Source of the DNA: an uncultured Lachnospiraceae bacterium
Lineage (GTDB): Bacteria > Bacillota > Clostridia > Lachnospirales > Lachnospiraceae
Assembly: GCA_947175055.1 (NCBI GenBank)
Contig: CAMWLJ010000012.1
Location: 1-50,527, forward strand
Direction: 5' to 3'
DNA length: 50,527 bases
A program made the position numbers and the translations under genes. The notes under the pieces are model-generated. The model saw nothing but the letters and a program-made list of their open reading frames with translations. It had not been told where the DNA came from and did no database searches. The first letter of the stretch is position 1; each line of letters begins with the position of its first letter. Below are positions 8,634-19,317 of the stretch, one piece after another.

Positions 8634-10961
8634 CTAACCGGTGGTTCTCTCGATATCGATCACACTCTCGATGGTCCTGATCTTATCCGTGATGCGCTGC
8701 AATTCTTCTCTGCTGCCAATCTCGAAGCTGACTAATATCGTAGCCGTTCCCTGCTTACTCACCCGGGTATTTAAAGACAGAATATCGATTTCTTTCTCTG
8801 TAAGCGCCCGCGAAATATCCGCCAGCAGGCCGTTTCTGTTGTTGGCATAGATACTGATTTCTGCCAGATACTTGCCACCGACAGCTTCCGTCTGCTGCCA
8901 CTCCGCATCTATCAGCCGGTTACGGTCAATCTCCGGAAGATTCATGATATTGATACAGTCTGTCCGATGAATGGAAATACCTCTTCCCCTCGTCACGAAC
9001 CCGATGATCTCATCCCCCGGCACCGGGCTGCAGCACTTGGAAAAACGTACCGCCACATCATGGATACCCCGAACTATAATGCCGTTGCTGCTCTTGTTCG
9101 TCCGCTCTCTGTTGATCTGGGCATTCTCTTCTACCTCGGCCATGATCTCCGCATCGGTCATCTCCCGGCGGTGATCCAGATCATACAACTCCTGCATTCG
9201 GTTAAGAATCTGCCCCTCTTTCAGCCCACCATGGCCAATCGCCGCCAACACCGAATCCCAATCCTGAAATCCGTAACGCTTCATGATGGCTTCCTGATAC
9301 TTTGGAATCATCACCTCCACAGGATTGATGGTCTTCGCCTTACAGTAATTGGCGATCAATTCCTTACCCTTCACAATATTATCTTCTTTTAACTCATGCT
9401 TGAACCACTGGTTGATCTTGTTTTTGGCCTGGGTGCTCTTGACCACATTCAGCCAATCACGGCTTGGCCCTTTGGAATTCTGGGAGGTCATGATCTCCAC
9501 CCGGTCGCCGTTCCTGATCTCATAATCAATGGTAACCAGCTTACCATTGACCCTGGCGCCGATCATCCGGTTGCCGACCGCACTGTGAATGCTGTAGGCG
9601 AAGTCGATGGTAGTAGACCCGGCCGGCAGATTCTTCACGTCCCCGGTAGGTGTAAAGCAGTATACACTGTCGGAGAAAAGATTCAAATCACTTTTCAGCA
9701 GATTTAAGAATTCCTTATTATCCGACATATCCCGCTGCCACTCAAGAATCTGCCGCAGCCATACAAGTTTCTCTTCTTCCTGGGCTTCCACTTTCTTGCC
9801 GTCGGAAGCCTCCTTATATTTCCAGTGTGCGGCGATACCATACTCCGCCGCCTTGTGCATTTCGTAAGTCCTGATCTGAATCTCAAAGGGCTGTCCCGTG
9901 CTGCCGATCAGTGTCGTGTGCAGCGACTGGTACATATTGGCCTTGGGCATGGAAATATAGTCCTTAAAACGCCCCGGGATAGGTTTATACATCTCATGGA
10001 TCACCCCCAGCGCCGCATAGCAGTCCCGCACCGTATCCACAATGATACGCACCGCGAACAGATCATAGATCTGGTCTATCGTCTTATTCTGGTTCTTCAT
10101 CTTCTTGTAAATACTGAAGAAATGCTTGATCCGTCCGTCAATCTGTGCTCTGATCCCCGCATGTTCTATATGCTCCGACACCTCATCCACGATCGTCTGG
10201 ATATACTGCTCGCGGTCGCTTTTGCGGATGGCAATCTTGTTGACCAGATCATAGTATGCCTCCGGCTCCAGATATTTCAACGCCAAATCATCCAATTCCA
10301 CCTTGATCCTGGATATGCCAAGCCGCTGCGCAATGGGGGAATAGATATCTAACGTCTCCCTGGCGATCTCCTGCTGTTTCTGCGGCCGCATGTGCTGCAG
10401 CGTCCGCATATTATGCAGTCTGTCCGCCAACTTGATCAGAATGACCCGGATATCCTTGGCCATGGCAAGAAACATCTTGCGCAGGTTCTCCGCCTGCCGT
10501 TCCAGCTTCTCCGCATCCCGGTCCCTGTCACCGCTGTTGTCTCCGTGGAAATTGATCTTCTCCAGCTTCGTGACACCATCCACCAGAAGCGCCACGTCCG
10601 CGCCAAACTGCTCCTTGATCTCCTCATCTGTCATGATTGTGTCTTCCACCACATCGTGCAGAAGTCCCGCCACGATCGTCTCCTTATCCAGCTCTAAGTC
10701 AGCCAGGATGATAGATACATAAAGCGGATGTATGATATAGGGTTCTCCCGATTTACGTACCTGCCCCCGATGCGCATCGTAGGCCGTCTGATAGGCCTTC
10801 TCGATCAAAGAGATATCACCGGAAGGATGATATTTGCGCACACGGTTAATAAGCTCCTCGTACAAAGCCTCGGGAGACTGAAATTCCTCGATTGATTCAA
10901 TTCTGCCGTCATCAATGATGACTTCTTTCTTTTCTTCTGTCGCCATAGCCTCTCCAGCCAT
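8634..10961 (-). CDS. relA: Bifunctional (p)ppGpp synthetase/hydrolase RelA/SpoT
   Basis: A 775-residue Rel protein of full length. In order it has an HD hydrolase domain with LLHDVVEDT at residues 101-108, the synthetase domain (VRDCYAALGVIHEMYKPIPGRF region), a TGS domain (VYCFTPTGDVKNLPAGST), a zinc-finger/helical part with the CCSPVPGDEI motif, and a C-terminal ACT domain (NRNGLLADISRAL). It makes and degrades the alarmone (p)ppGpp in response to uncharged tRNA on the ribosome. The intact HD motif indicates that hydrolase activity is kept. The start is uncertain between ATG at 10961 (AAGG ahead) and ATG at 10946 (GGAGAGG ahead). Confidence 0.95.
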   Translation of the reverse strand: MAGEAMATEEKKEVIIDDGRIESIEEFQSPEALYEELINRVRKYHPSGDISLIEKAYQTAYDAHRGQVRKSGEPYIIHPLYVSIILADLELDKETIVAGLLHDVVEDTIMTDEEIKEQFGADVALLVDGVTKLEKINFHGDNSGDRDRDAEKLERQAENLRKMFLAMAKDIRVILIKLADRLHNMRTLQHMRPQKQQEIARETLDIYSPIAQRLGISRIKVELDDLALKYLEPEAYYDLVNKIAIRKSDREQYIQTIVDEVSEHIEHAGIRAQIDGRIKHFFSIYKKMKNQNKTIDQIYDLFAVRIIVDTVRDCYAALGVIHEMYKPIPGRFKDYISMPKANMYQSLHTTLIGSTGQPFEIQIRTYEMHKAAEYGIAAHWKYKEASDGKKVEAQEEEKLVWLRQILEWQRDMSDNKEFLNLLKSDLNLFSDSVYCFTPTGDVKNLPAGSTTIDFAYSIHSAVGNRMIGARVNGKLVTIDYEIRNGDRVEIMTSQNSKGPSRDWLNVVKSTQAKNKINQWFKHELKEDNIVKGKELIANYCKAKTINPVEVMIPKYQEAIMKRYGFQDWDSVLAAIGHGGLKEGQILNRMQELYDLDHRREMTDAEIMAEVEENAQINRERTNKSSNGIIVRGIHDVAVRFSKCCSPVPGDEIIGFVTRGRGISIHRTDCINIMNLPEIDRNRLIDAEWQQTEAVGGKYLAEISIYANNRNGLLADISRALTEKEIDILSLNTRVSKQGTATILVSFEIGSREELQRITDKIRTIESVIDIERTTG

Positions 10962-11133
10962 TCTGCCTTATTTATGACCTGACATAGCAGTCAGCTCCGA
11001 TATCATTATTCCTATTATAATCGCAAATCATAAGCAAGTCAAAATATTCTTTTTGCAGATTACTTTATGACGCTAAAAACTGCCCTTCCATTATAAGTTA
11101 TAATTGGACTCAACCCTGTTTCATAGACATCAT

Positions 11134-11172
11134 CAAAAACCCCTGATCCGGAAAACTCCAGACCAGGGGTTT
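11134..11172 (-). terminator. Rho-independent terminator of groEL
   Basis: On the minus strand a 12-bp stem (AAACCCCTGGTC with GATCAGGGGTTT, one G-U pair) is followed by further T residues, 45 bases behind the groEL stop codon. Confidence 0.85.
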
Positions 11173-11216
11173 CAATTCTGTTCGTCCGTCAAACAGTCAC
11201 GATATACCGCTTCAGC

Positions 11217-12842
<1,626 letters not shown>

Positions 12843-12905
12843 TCATGTCCTCCTACTATTGATTTATTCTGCGCTTCCTTACGCTTCCGGTCCTCCCGTC
12901 CGCGT

Positions 12906-13190
12906 TTATTCGATAACCGCAAGAATATCATTCTGCTTAACGATGATATACTCTTCTTCTTCCAGTTTCACTTCCGTTCCTGCATACTTGGAGTAAATTA
13001 CCTGGTCACCGACCTTTACTTCCATCTTCACTTCCTTACCGTCTACTACACCGCCAGGTCCTACTGCGATCACTTCTGCCTGCTGCGGCTTCTCTTTACT
13101 CTGTCCCGGCAGAACAATACCGGACTTCGTCGTCTCCTCTGCAACCAACTGTTTCAATACTACTCTGTCGCCAAGTGGTGTTAATTTCAT
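12906..13190 (-). CDS. groES: Co-chaperonin GroES (10 kDa)
   Basis: A 94-residue protein with the GroES fold signatures [11 protein letters not shown] at the start, the mobile-loop region [15 protein letters not shown], and [15 protein letters not shown] at the end. It caps the GroEL ring. The start is fixed at the ATG at 13190 because a perfect AAGGAGG lies nine bases ahead; the longer in-frame version beginning at 13241 would run into the CIRCE operator. First gene of the heat-shock operon. Confidence 0.97.
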   Translation of the reverse strand: MKLTPLGDRVVLKQLVAEETTKSGIVLPGQSKEKPQQAEVIAVGPGGVVDGKEVKMEVKVGDQVIYSKYAGTEVKLEEEEYIIVKQNDILAVIE

Positions 13191-13234
13191 ATCTGTTGCC
13201 TCCTTATAGAAAAATCTTAGTATACATCTTGTTA

Positions 13235-13261
13235 TTAGCACTCATTCATGTCGAGTGCTAA
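13235..13261 (-). promoter_or_regulatory. CIRCE operator (HrcA binding site)
   Basis: TTAGCACTC and GAGTGCTAA, perfectly matching the CIRCE consensus, are separated by exactly nine bases. It lies between the promoter and the groES start. HrcA repressor, encoded outside the window, is expected to bind here. Confidence 0.97.
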
Positions 13262-13272
13262 CTGCTGAACAT

Positions 13273-13301
13273 ATATTATCTTTATATGAGAACGTTTGCA
13301 A
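13273..13301 (-). promoter_or_regulatory. Promoter of groESL (sigma-A type)
   Basis: Minus-strand TTGCAA (13296-13301) and TAATAT (13273-13278) with a 17-base spacer, immediately ahead of CIRCE. The position is right for HrcA to block transcription. Confidence 0.7.
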
Positions 13302-13471
13302 ACTGATTTATCACCATTTATTATATAATTTTCTTTTATTATCTCTTATTTTCTATATTTTACTCACTTTATCTCGTTTTGTACTCTGATACGCAATTTA
13401 ATATTTATTTTATAATTTGTGTAGCGCCGCCTGTTTCCCCTGTCCGGACGGCCGGTAGGGCATTGCCCACA

Positions 13472-13515
13472 GAAAAAGCTGCTGCAAAACCTGACTCACC
13501 GTTCTGCAACAGCTT
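13472..13515 (-). terminator. Rho-independent terminator of the GGDEF-like gene
   Basis: On the minus strand a stem of about 14 bp (AAGCTGTTGCAGAA with TTTTGCAGCAGCTT, with wobble pairs) is followed by a T-run, about 35 bases behind the stop codon of the gene ending at 13549. Confidence 0.8.
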
Positions 13516-13548
13516 CATAAAAACGCTTAATATGGAATCCTTCTATAT

Positions 13549-14478
13549 CTATTGTACGCCGTGTGCCAATCTCTCGCGGTAGCCGGGCGCATTCTTGATC
13601 TCAAACTTATTATTAAACATCTCGTACTCTGCATCCGGCAGCTTATCCTTAAGCTGCTCCTCCACATTCGTCTTATAAACCACCCCGCAGGCTACAGAAG
13701 GCGCCAGGATCTGGTCCTCATAGTCCAGACATGCCTGCTGTACATGCGCACAATATTCTTCCGCTTCACCGTCCTCCGCCATCGGGATCAGAATAATGAA
13801 CACGTCACCGTCCACACGGCCGATGACATAGTCCGGTTTCGCCTCCTGCTTCAGGATATCGGCGATCGTCCGGATCAATCTGTCACTCTCCTCGTCACCG
13901 AAATGATCATTGACAAACTTCCAGTCATTGATGTTGGCATTGACCACTGCCACCGGCGCGACACTCAGGCCGTCCAGACGCTGCATCTGCTCCTCGAAAT
14001 AATGCTTATGATAGACACCCGTCAGGACGTCTTCTTTCTCACCTCTGGCCGTCTGCACATGCTGCACACCTACCTTCTCTTCCAACTCGTCCATATAAAT
14101 AGAAGATTCCTTATGTAAATACGCTTCTTCTCCCCACTGGGAAAGCATCTTCGTAAATTCATCCAGAAGATTACCTACTTCCTGTCGCATCGTATCTGGC
14201 ACTTTCTCCGTCTGCGCATATAAATGCGCGATAGTTCTGCCATATACTCTCACTTTACGCCCCGGATCCCCGACCACATCCGGCGTAAACCCGGCAAAGC
14301 CGCCAACCGATACCACCTTCTCACCATGCCTCTCCGTAAGCAGAATATCTACCCCGGTCAGCGCATGAAGCGCCTTACAGTATTCTCTCAACGTGTCGAT
14401 GGCGTATAAATTATCCAGCGCATAATTTCTGATATTACTCTTGATCCTCTTCTCAAAAGGAATTGCCTTGTAATCCAT
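13549..14478 (-). CDS. Degenerate GGDEF-domain protein
   Basis: A 309-residue soluble protein. The first 130 residues look like a small sensory (GAF- or PocR-like) domain, followed by a helical linker. The C-terminal part aligns with a diguanylate cyclase (GGDEF) domain from LTGVYHKHYFEEQ onward. Two key places are changed: the usual metal-binding D-x-D-x-F-K region reads NANINDWKFVND, and the signature GGDEF is DGDVF within GRVDGDVFI. Synthesis of c-di-GMP is therefore unlikely; such domains often serve as nucleotide sensors or regulators. GGAGAGG lies ahead of the start. It is a single-gene unit with its own terminator. Confidence 0.8.
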   Translation of the reverse strand: MDYKAIPFEKRIKSNIRNYALDNLYAIDTLREYCKALHALTGVDILLTERHGEKVVSVGGFAGFTPDVVGDPGRKVRVYGRTIAHLYAQTEKVPDTMRQEVGNLLDEFTKMLSQWGEEAYLHKESSIYMDELEEKVGVQHVQTARGEKEDVLTGVYHKHYFEEQMQRLDGLSVAPVAVVNANINDWKFVNDHFGDEESDRLIRTIADILKQEAKPDYVIGRVDGDVFIILIPMAEDGEAEEYCAHVQQACLDYEDQILAPSVACGVVYKTNVEEQLKDKLPDAEYEMFNNKFEIKNAPGYRERLAHGVQ

Positions 14479-14672
14479 AGTCTGTAACCTCTCCTGTCTT
14501 AGTCCCTGTAAAAAGTAAATCTGCTCCGCAAGATCAACAAAATAGGCGAAATTTGCTATGAGATCTGCTTCCAGCCTCGTAGATCCGGAGCAATTTATTG
14601 TACCATAAATACCTCACGGTTTTGCTAAAATCAGTATACCTTTTTCAGGCAGTTTTGTCTAGGGACTCCTGG

Positions 14673-14698
14673 AAAAAAGACTACAGGAGACTGAAGTC
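14673..14698 (-). terminator. Rho-independent terminator of the 14.7-kb MBL gene
   Basis: On the minus strand GACTTCAG, loop TCTC and CTGTAGTC form an 8-bp stem with one mismatch, followed by six T residues, 16 bases behind the stop codon at 14714. Confidence 0.8.
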
Positions 14699-14713
14699 CG
14701 GCCAAATAATTCT

Positions 14714-15541
14714 CTACTCAGCAATCCTCTCCTTATTGTACACAATATTACCTATCTTCCCATCCAAACGGCCGCCCTCCTTAGACAGCGCCTTGGCAAG
14801 ATGCGCCTTTCTTCCCCTGGATTCAAAAGGTACGTCGTCCACATTACCGTTCTTGATATCCTCGCACACTTCCAACACCTCATCCAGCAAAACTGCCGGA
14901 TAATCTCTTCCCGGTCCGTGCGACAGATAAATACGGTCAAATTTACCTGCAGTCTTACTTTTCAGTTCCTGTAGATTCTTTTCATAGGTACTAAGACCTG
15001 TAGAGTAAGCATCAAATAGAAATGTAAAACCATTGCAGGCATCCCCGGTGATCAGCGTCCGCTCTTCTCTGATCAGCATACACAGACTTCCCCTCGTATG
15101 TCCCGGACAGGCATAGATCTCGATCGATATTCCTCCCAAATCAAACACGTCTCCTTCCTCCATATCAAGGAACGCATCCGGAGGTGTCACCGGAATATAC
15201 TCTTCCTCCGTTACATCAGCAAACTTTGGAGATTCGGAAAGAAACCTTTTTCTTACTTCCAGCTCACAGTGCTGCACATAGATATAGTCGTCCTTCCTGC
15301 TCATGTAGACCGTATCAAATTCCGGTGCTCCCATGGCATGATCCACATGTCCGTGGGTCACGAGCACGATAACAGGTCTGTCCGTCAAGGACTCAACATA
15401 CTGCCGAAGGCTCCCCGCCCCACTGCCGGTATCGATGAGTGCCGCCTTCTGCGCCCCCTCCACCAGATACATCTGCTCTCCGGCAAGTCCATAGATCCTC
15501 GTTGCATGTTCCGAAATCTTTTCTGCATGAAATTGTACCAT
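14714..15541 (-). CDS. MBL-fold metallo-hydrolase
   Basis: A 275-residue metallo-beta-lactamase-fold protein. The zinc motif THGHVDH (near residue 61), the second zinc histidine in CPGHTRGS and the aspartate in ITGDACNG are present. It is longer than the glyoxalase-like enzyme at 7.8 kb and only distantly similar to it; members of this branch are annotated simply as MBL-fold hydrolases, and the substrate is unknown. No signal peptide is visible, so it should be cytosolic. Confidence 0.85.
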   Translation of the reverse strand: MVQFHAEKISEHATRIYGLAGEQMYLVEGAQKAALIDTGSGAGSLRQYVESLTDRPVIVLVTHGHVDHAMGAPEFDTVYMSRKDDYIYVQHCELEVRKRFLSESPKFADVTEEEYIPVTPPDAFLDMEEGDVFDLGGISIEIYACPGHTRGSLCMLIREERTLITGDACNGFTFLFDAYSTGLSTYEKNLQELKSKTAGKFDRIYLSHGPGRDYPAVLLDEVLEVCEDIKNGNVDDVPFESRGRKAHLAKALSKEGGRLDGKIGNIVYNKERIAE

Positions 15542-15644
15542 TTTTCCTCTATTCCTTTCTACTATCCTATATGTCCCATTACGTATTCACATATGCAGGC
15601 ATCCCTTCTGCGCATAACGGCTGCCATTTGCTTCTGCCACCGCT

Positions 15645-16055
15645 TTACGGATGTTTTCCTGTTCTGTAACACCATACTGCAATATCCGCGATCAGCGCAA
15701 GCGGTAGTGGCTTACTGTATGGAAGCTGGATCGTACCCTTGCTTGTCTTATAATCGCTCAGCCGCTCAGCAAATTCCACGACTGCCTCCGGTCCCGGATA
15801 CAGGCCGATATGTTTCCGAAAACCTGCGAAATGTATGATATTATGCTTATTCCAGAAGGTCGGCATACTCCATGAGATACGCTCCTCAGCCTCCGGCAGC
15901 GCCGTGCGTATCGCGTCACGTACCGCTCTCAGATACTGCCTCATCTCCTCAGGCTGTGCTTCTATATATTCGTCGATCGTCTCTGGCGCTTTCCCGCAGT
16001 AATGATCCTGCCCCTGCCTCTTAAAGCTGCGTCCGCATTTCGGACATGTCCACAT
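15645..16055 (-). CDS. Zinc-ribbon DUF1801 (YdhG-like) protein
   Basis: A 136-residue protein. It begins with a short zinc ribbon (CPKCGRSF with a further H and C in DHYC) followed by a DUF1801 domain (from about residue 22, ISWSMPTFW, KHIGLYPG, GTIQLPYSKPLP). DUF1801 proteins are related to the frataxin-like YdhG/Fra family, but their role is not settled. The ATG at 16055 is chosen because AAGGAGG lies nine bases ahead; an upstream in-frame start at 16100 would contain that site. The zinc ribbon suggests nucleic-acid or protein binding. Confidence 0.8.
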   Translation of the reverse strand: MWTCPKCGRSFKRQGQDHYCGKAPETIDEYIEAQPEEMRQYLRAVRDAIRTALPEAEERISWSMPTFWNKHNIIHFAGFRKHIGLYPGPEAVVEFAERLSDYKTSKGTIQLPYSKPLPLALIADIAVWCYRTGKHP

Positions 16056-16149
16056 GTGCTTCTGCCTCCTTATGCCTTCATTCTTTCTATATTCTATCAC
16101 ACCACCGTCTGTTTTACACTTCGCTGTTCCTGACTGTCACGATCACCGC

Positions 16150-16764
16150 TTACGAAAACAATGCCGCCATTTCTTCCTGCTGTCCGTCTGCCGCATAAAG
16201 GCACACCCCGTCCAGATCCGTGCTCCGGTTGTTGAATGCCGGAAACAGGAACCCACACTCCGGTTTTCCCGCTTCATAATCCCCGCTCACCGGACAGACC
16301 GCGCAGATCAGAAAACGGTACACTTCCTCCGACTCCCACTGACTCGCCTTGTCTTTCCCCTTTACCGGAACATCATAGTTCCCATAGAACACGTAGATGC
16401 CGTAAGGATGGTCGGAACGGTGCCGCTCTCCTATATATTCGTAGAGAGAAAGCAGCAGCGCGTCATTCTTCATCTCACAGTCCCGCAGCGCCATCAATAA
16501 CTGCCAGACGCCGCCCGGCTTCCTAGCTCCCGATCCCAAACGATGATCCGTCAGCTGTACATTCGTCTCCGAAAAAGGAATGGCTTTGGCGATCTCCAGG
16601 TTCTTTGCTCTGTCCGCAGAGGATAGCTTTAGGAAATTCGTATGAAATGTACCGTCTATAAATCCTTCCTCATCCATATAAGCACCCGCTATCCTGCTGA
16701 AGCAGTTTCTCGAAACCGTCATCCGTCTGGTCAACTCCAGCATATCTTCGCGATCTATCTTCAT
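16150..16764 (-). CDS. DUF4317 family protein, half-length
   Basis: A 204-residue soluble protein. The start (REDMLELTRRMT, then a cysteine and GAYMDEEG) and the later CAVCPVSGDYEAGKPECGFLFPAFNNRSTD match the clostridial DUF4317 family as I know it, which is usually close to twice this length. The homology ends just after the NRSTD region and the protein then stops, so the C-terminal half is missing. A strong GGGGGAG lies ahead of the ATG and the frame has no damage, so it appears to be a working short form and not a decaying gene. Function unknown. Confidence 0.65.
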   Translation of the reverse strand: MKIDREDMLELTRRMTVSRNCFSRIAGAYMDEEGFIDGTFHTNFLKLSSADRAKNLEIAKAIPFSETNVQLTDHRLGSGARKPGGVWQLLMALRDCEMKNDALLLSLYEYIGERHRSDHPYGIYVFYGNYDVPVKGKDKASQWESEEVYRFLICAVCPVSGDYEAGKPECGFLFPAFNNRSTDLDGVCLYAADGQQEEMAALFS

Positions 16765-17001
16765 GTTGCTCCCCCATTCCTCTGCTCATGTTTACAGATA
16801 TCATGGTTACCTTATCATAAAATGTGCGCCGTTTCAACGTCTTTTCAGATCACGGACAGCGCAGTACCCGCATAAAAGCCCATAAAAGTCAAATGACCAT
16901 TTCTTGCAGACTCATACTGGTAATTCCGGCAAAGTTATTGTATTATGGAATCTAACTGGCTTTCCAGAAATACATAAATCTATGATGCGAGGATATCTGA
17001 C

Positions 17002-18366
17002 ATGAAAGAGAAAAAGACAGACATACAGATCAACAAGAAAGAGTTCTACAGAAATCTGACAAGACTCGCCCTTCCCATCGCCCTGCAAAGCCTGATGCTG
17101 GCATCGGTAGCAGCGGGCGACGCATTGATGCTGGGAAAAGTGGCGCAAGACGAGATGACTGCCGTCTCACTGGCAACCCAGATCCAGTTTGTCCAAAATA
17201 TGTTCCTGATGGCCATCACAGGCGCCGGTGCTATTCTCGGTGCACAGTACTGGGGGAAAGGTGACAAGCATACACTGGAAGACGTTTTCAATATGATGCT
17301 CCGCTTCTGCGGGTTTACCTCCGTCGTGTTTTTCCTGGCCTGTGAACTGATGCCTGAGATGCTGATGCATATCTTCACGCACGATACACCACTGATTGCT
17401 CTTGGCAGCTCCTATCTGCGCATCGCCGGCTGGTCCTATCTGCTTACGGGTATCTCGCAGTGCTATCTGACGATCATGAAAGTGTCGGATCATGTAAAGC
17501 CCGGCGCGCTGATCAGCTCTTGTGCCGTACTTCTGAATATAGGCCTGAATGCGATCTTCATCTTCGGACTGTTTGGCGCGCCCAGGATGCAGGCGAGAGG
17601 CGCTGCGCTTGCCACTACACTTTCCCGCGTTATAGAACTTGCACTGTGTGTGGCCGTATCCTCACAGTCCTCCTATATCCGTCCGGCATTTGACCGGTTT
17701 CTCAAACTGCCCAAACAGCTAAAAGCCGATTTCATCAGGCAGTGCCTGCCATTGATGGGCGGCTCTCTATGCTGGGGTGTCGGTTTCACCTCCTATACCG
17801 CGATCATGGGCCATATGGGCACCGACGCCGCGGCTGCAAATTCCGTATCTGCAGTTGCCAGGGATTTGATCTGCTGTATGTGCAACGGAATCGGCAGTGC
17901 TGCCGGGATCATTGTCGGCAACGAACTGGGTGCAGGACGTCTGGAACTTGGCAAAGCTTATGGCATCAAGCTCAAGAATATTTCCTATGCCATCGGTTTT
18001 ATCTCTACCGCCCTTGTGCTTGCCATAACCCCCTTTGTCGTGCGAATGGTCATTTTGACAGACCAGGCCCGAGGTTACCTTACGGGAATGATGGTGATCA
18101 TGTCCTTCTATATGATCGGCCGCTGCGTCAATACCGTCACGATCAACGGCGTGCTGGACGGTGGTGGTGACACCCTATTCGATATGTACAGCCTGATCGT
18201 CTGTATGTGGTGTATCGCTATTCCGCTGGCGCTCATCGGCGCTTTTGTCCTGCACTGGTCGCCCCTGGCAGTCTATGCCTGCACCTGTCTGGATGAGGTA
18301 GGGAAGATTCCCTGGGTGATGGCTCGGTTCCGCAAATATAAATGGGTACAGGATCTGACACGATAA
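17002..18366 (+). CDS. MATE family efflux transporter
   Basis: A 454-residue membrane protein with twelve predicted helices arranged in two MatE repeats. The N-terminal repeat begins LALPIALQSLMLASVAAGDALMLGK and the second begins around LPLMGGSLCWGVGF. Such transporters export cationic drugs or metabolites in exchange for Na+ or H+. GAGGAT precedes the ATG at a usable distance. It is a single plus-strand gene that converges on tpiA and shares a bidirectional terminator with it. The substrate cannot be inferred. Confidence 0.9.
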   Translation: MKEKKTDIQINKKEFYRNLTRLALPIALQSLMLASVAAGDALMLGKVAQDEMTAVSLATQIQFVQNMFLMAITGAGAILGAQYWGKGDKHTLEDVFNMMLRFCGFTSVVFFLACELMPEMLMHIFTHDTPLIALGSSYLRIAGWSYLLTGISQCYLTIMKVSDHVKPGALISSCAVLLNIGLNAIFIFGLFGAPRMQARGAALATTLSRVIELALCVAVSSQSSYIRPAFDRFLKLPKQLKADFIRQCLPLMGGSLCWGVGFTSYTAIMGHMGTDAAAANSVSAVARDLICCMCNGIGSAAGIIVGNELGAGRLELGKAYGIKLKNISYAIGFISTALVLAITPFVVRMVILTDQARGYLTGMMVIMSFYMIGRCVNTVTINGVLDGGGDTLFDMYSLIVCMWCIAIPLALIGAFVLHWSPLAVYACTCLDEVGKIPWVMARFRKYKWVQDLTR

Positions 18367-18412
18367 AAGCAGAGAAATCGAAGTGCCCGCCAAAAGTGCA
18401 CACAACATCACA

Positions 18413-18458
18413 AAAGTACCGGATACACAGGTCATATTCCCTGCATATCCGGTACTTT
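18413..18458. terminator. Bidirectional terminator between the MATE gene and tpiA
   Basis: A perfect 13-bp stem (AAAGTACCGGATA at 18413-18425 and its complement at 18446-18458) with A residues on the left and T residues on the right, lying between two convergent genes. Confidence 0.85.
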
Positions 18459-18476
18459 CTATTGTACAATTTATTA

Positions 18477-19226
18477 CTATTTATAATTGACGATCTTGCC
18501 GAAATCAGCCTTCAAAGAAGCACCGCCTACCAGGCCGCCATCGATATCGGGCTGTGCAAACAGCTCTGCTGCATTACCTGCATTTACAGAACCGCCGTAC
18601 TGGATGCGAACTGCCTCTGCAGTAGCCTCATCATAGATCTCAGCGATACAGTCACGGATACCCTTACATACTTCCTCAGCCTGCTCTGTAGTAGCCGTCT
18701 TGCCGGTACCGATCGCCCAGATCGGCTCGTAAGCGATGACCATGCCCTTAACCTGATCTGCAGTAACGCCAGTGAGGTCGGATTTGATCTGCAGTCTGAT
18801 CCAATCCATGGTAACGCCCATCTCTCTCTGCTCTAATGTCTCACCGCAGCAAAGGATCGGAACAAGACCTGCTTCCAAAGCCTTCTTCACTTTCTTGTTC
18901 AGAAGTGCATCGTCCTCCTTGAAGTAATCACGTCTCTCAGAATGTCCGATGATCACATACTTCACGCCTGCATCCTTCAACATGGAAGCAGAAATCTCGC
19001 CTGTGAATGCACCCTTCTCCTCGAAATACATATTCTCAGCGCCAACTTCTACGTTAGTGCCTTTCACCGCCTCTACTACCGGTACGATATCGATCGCCGG
19101 TACACAATATACTACGTCCACATCATCGGATTTTACCAGATCCTTTAATTCATCACATAACTTAACTGCCTCACTGGGAGTCATGTTCATCTTCCAGTTG
19201 CCGGCTACGATCTTTCTTCTTGCCAT
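18477..19226 (-). CDS. tpiA: Triose-phosphate isomerase
   Basis: A 249-residue TIM-barrel enzyme that interconverts dihydroxyacetone phosphate and glyceraldehyde 3-phosphate. All active-site motifs are visible: the lysine in GNWKMN, the histidine in IIGHSERR, the general-base glutamate in [12 protein letters not shown] (loop 6), and the phosphate-binding GGSVNAGN and GGLVGGASL. The start is placed at the ATG at 19226 because GGAG lies ten bases ahead; a TTG two codons earlier is too close. It follows pgk by about 90 bases as the last gene of the glycolytic block. Confidence 0.97.
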   Translation of the reverse strand: MARRKIVAGNWKMNMTPSEAVKLCDELKDLVKSDDVDVVYCVPAIDIVPVVEAVKGTNVEVGAENMYFEEKGAFTGEISASMLKDAGVKYVIIGHSERRDYFKEDDALLNKKVKKALEAGLVPILCCGETLEQREMGVTMDWIRLQIKSDLTGVTADQVKGMVIAYEPIWAIGTGKTATTEQAEEVCKGIRDCIAEIYDEATAEAVRIQYGGSVNAGNAAELFAQPDIDGGLVGGASLKADFGKIVNYK

Positions 19227-19317
19227 TTTCAATCTTCTCCTTTAATCATCTGATTTCGGTTCCTGCACAACAGGCCATAAAGCTGTTAAGCTGTTGTACA
19301 GGGGTTGTTTATTGTCT

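Noticed and set aside
14510-14600. Partly complementary segments TGCTCCG...CGGAGCA with GATC, possible leader structure
   Set aside because: The arms are short, far apart and interrupted. The real terminator of the upstream gene lies at 14673-14698, and nothing suggests a riboswitch.
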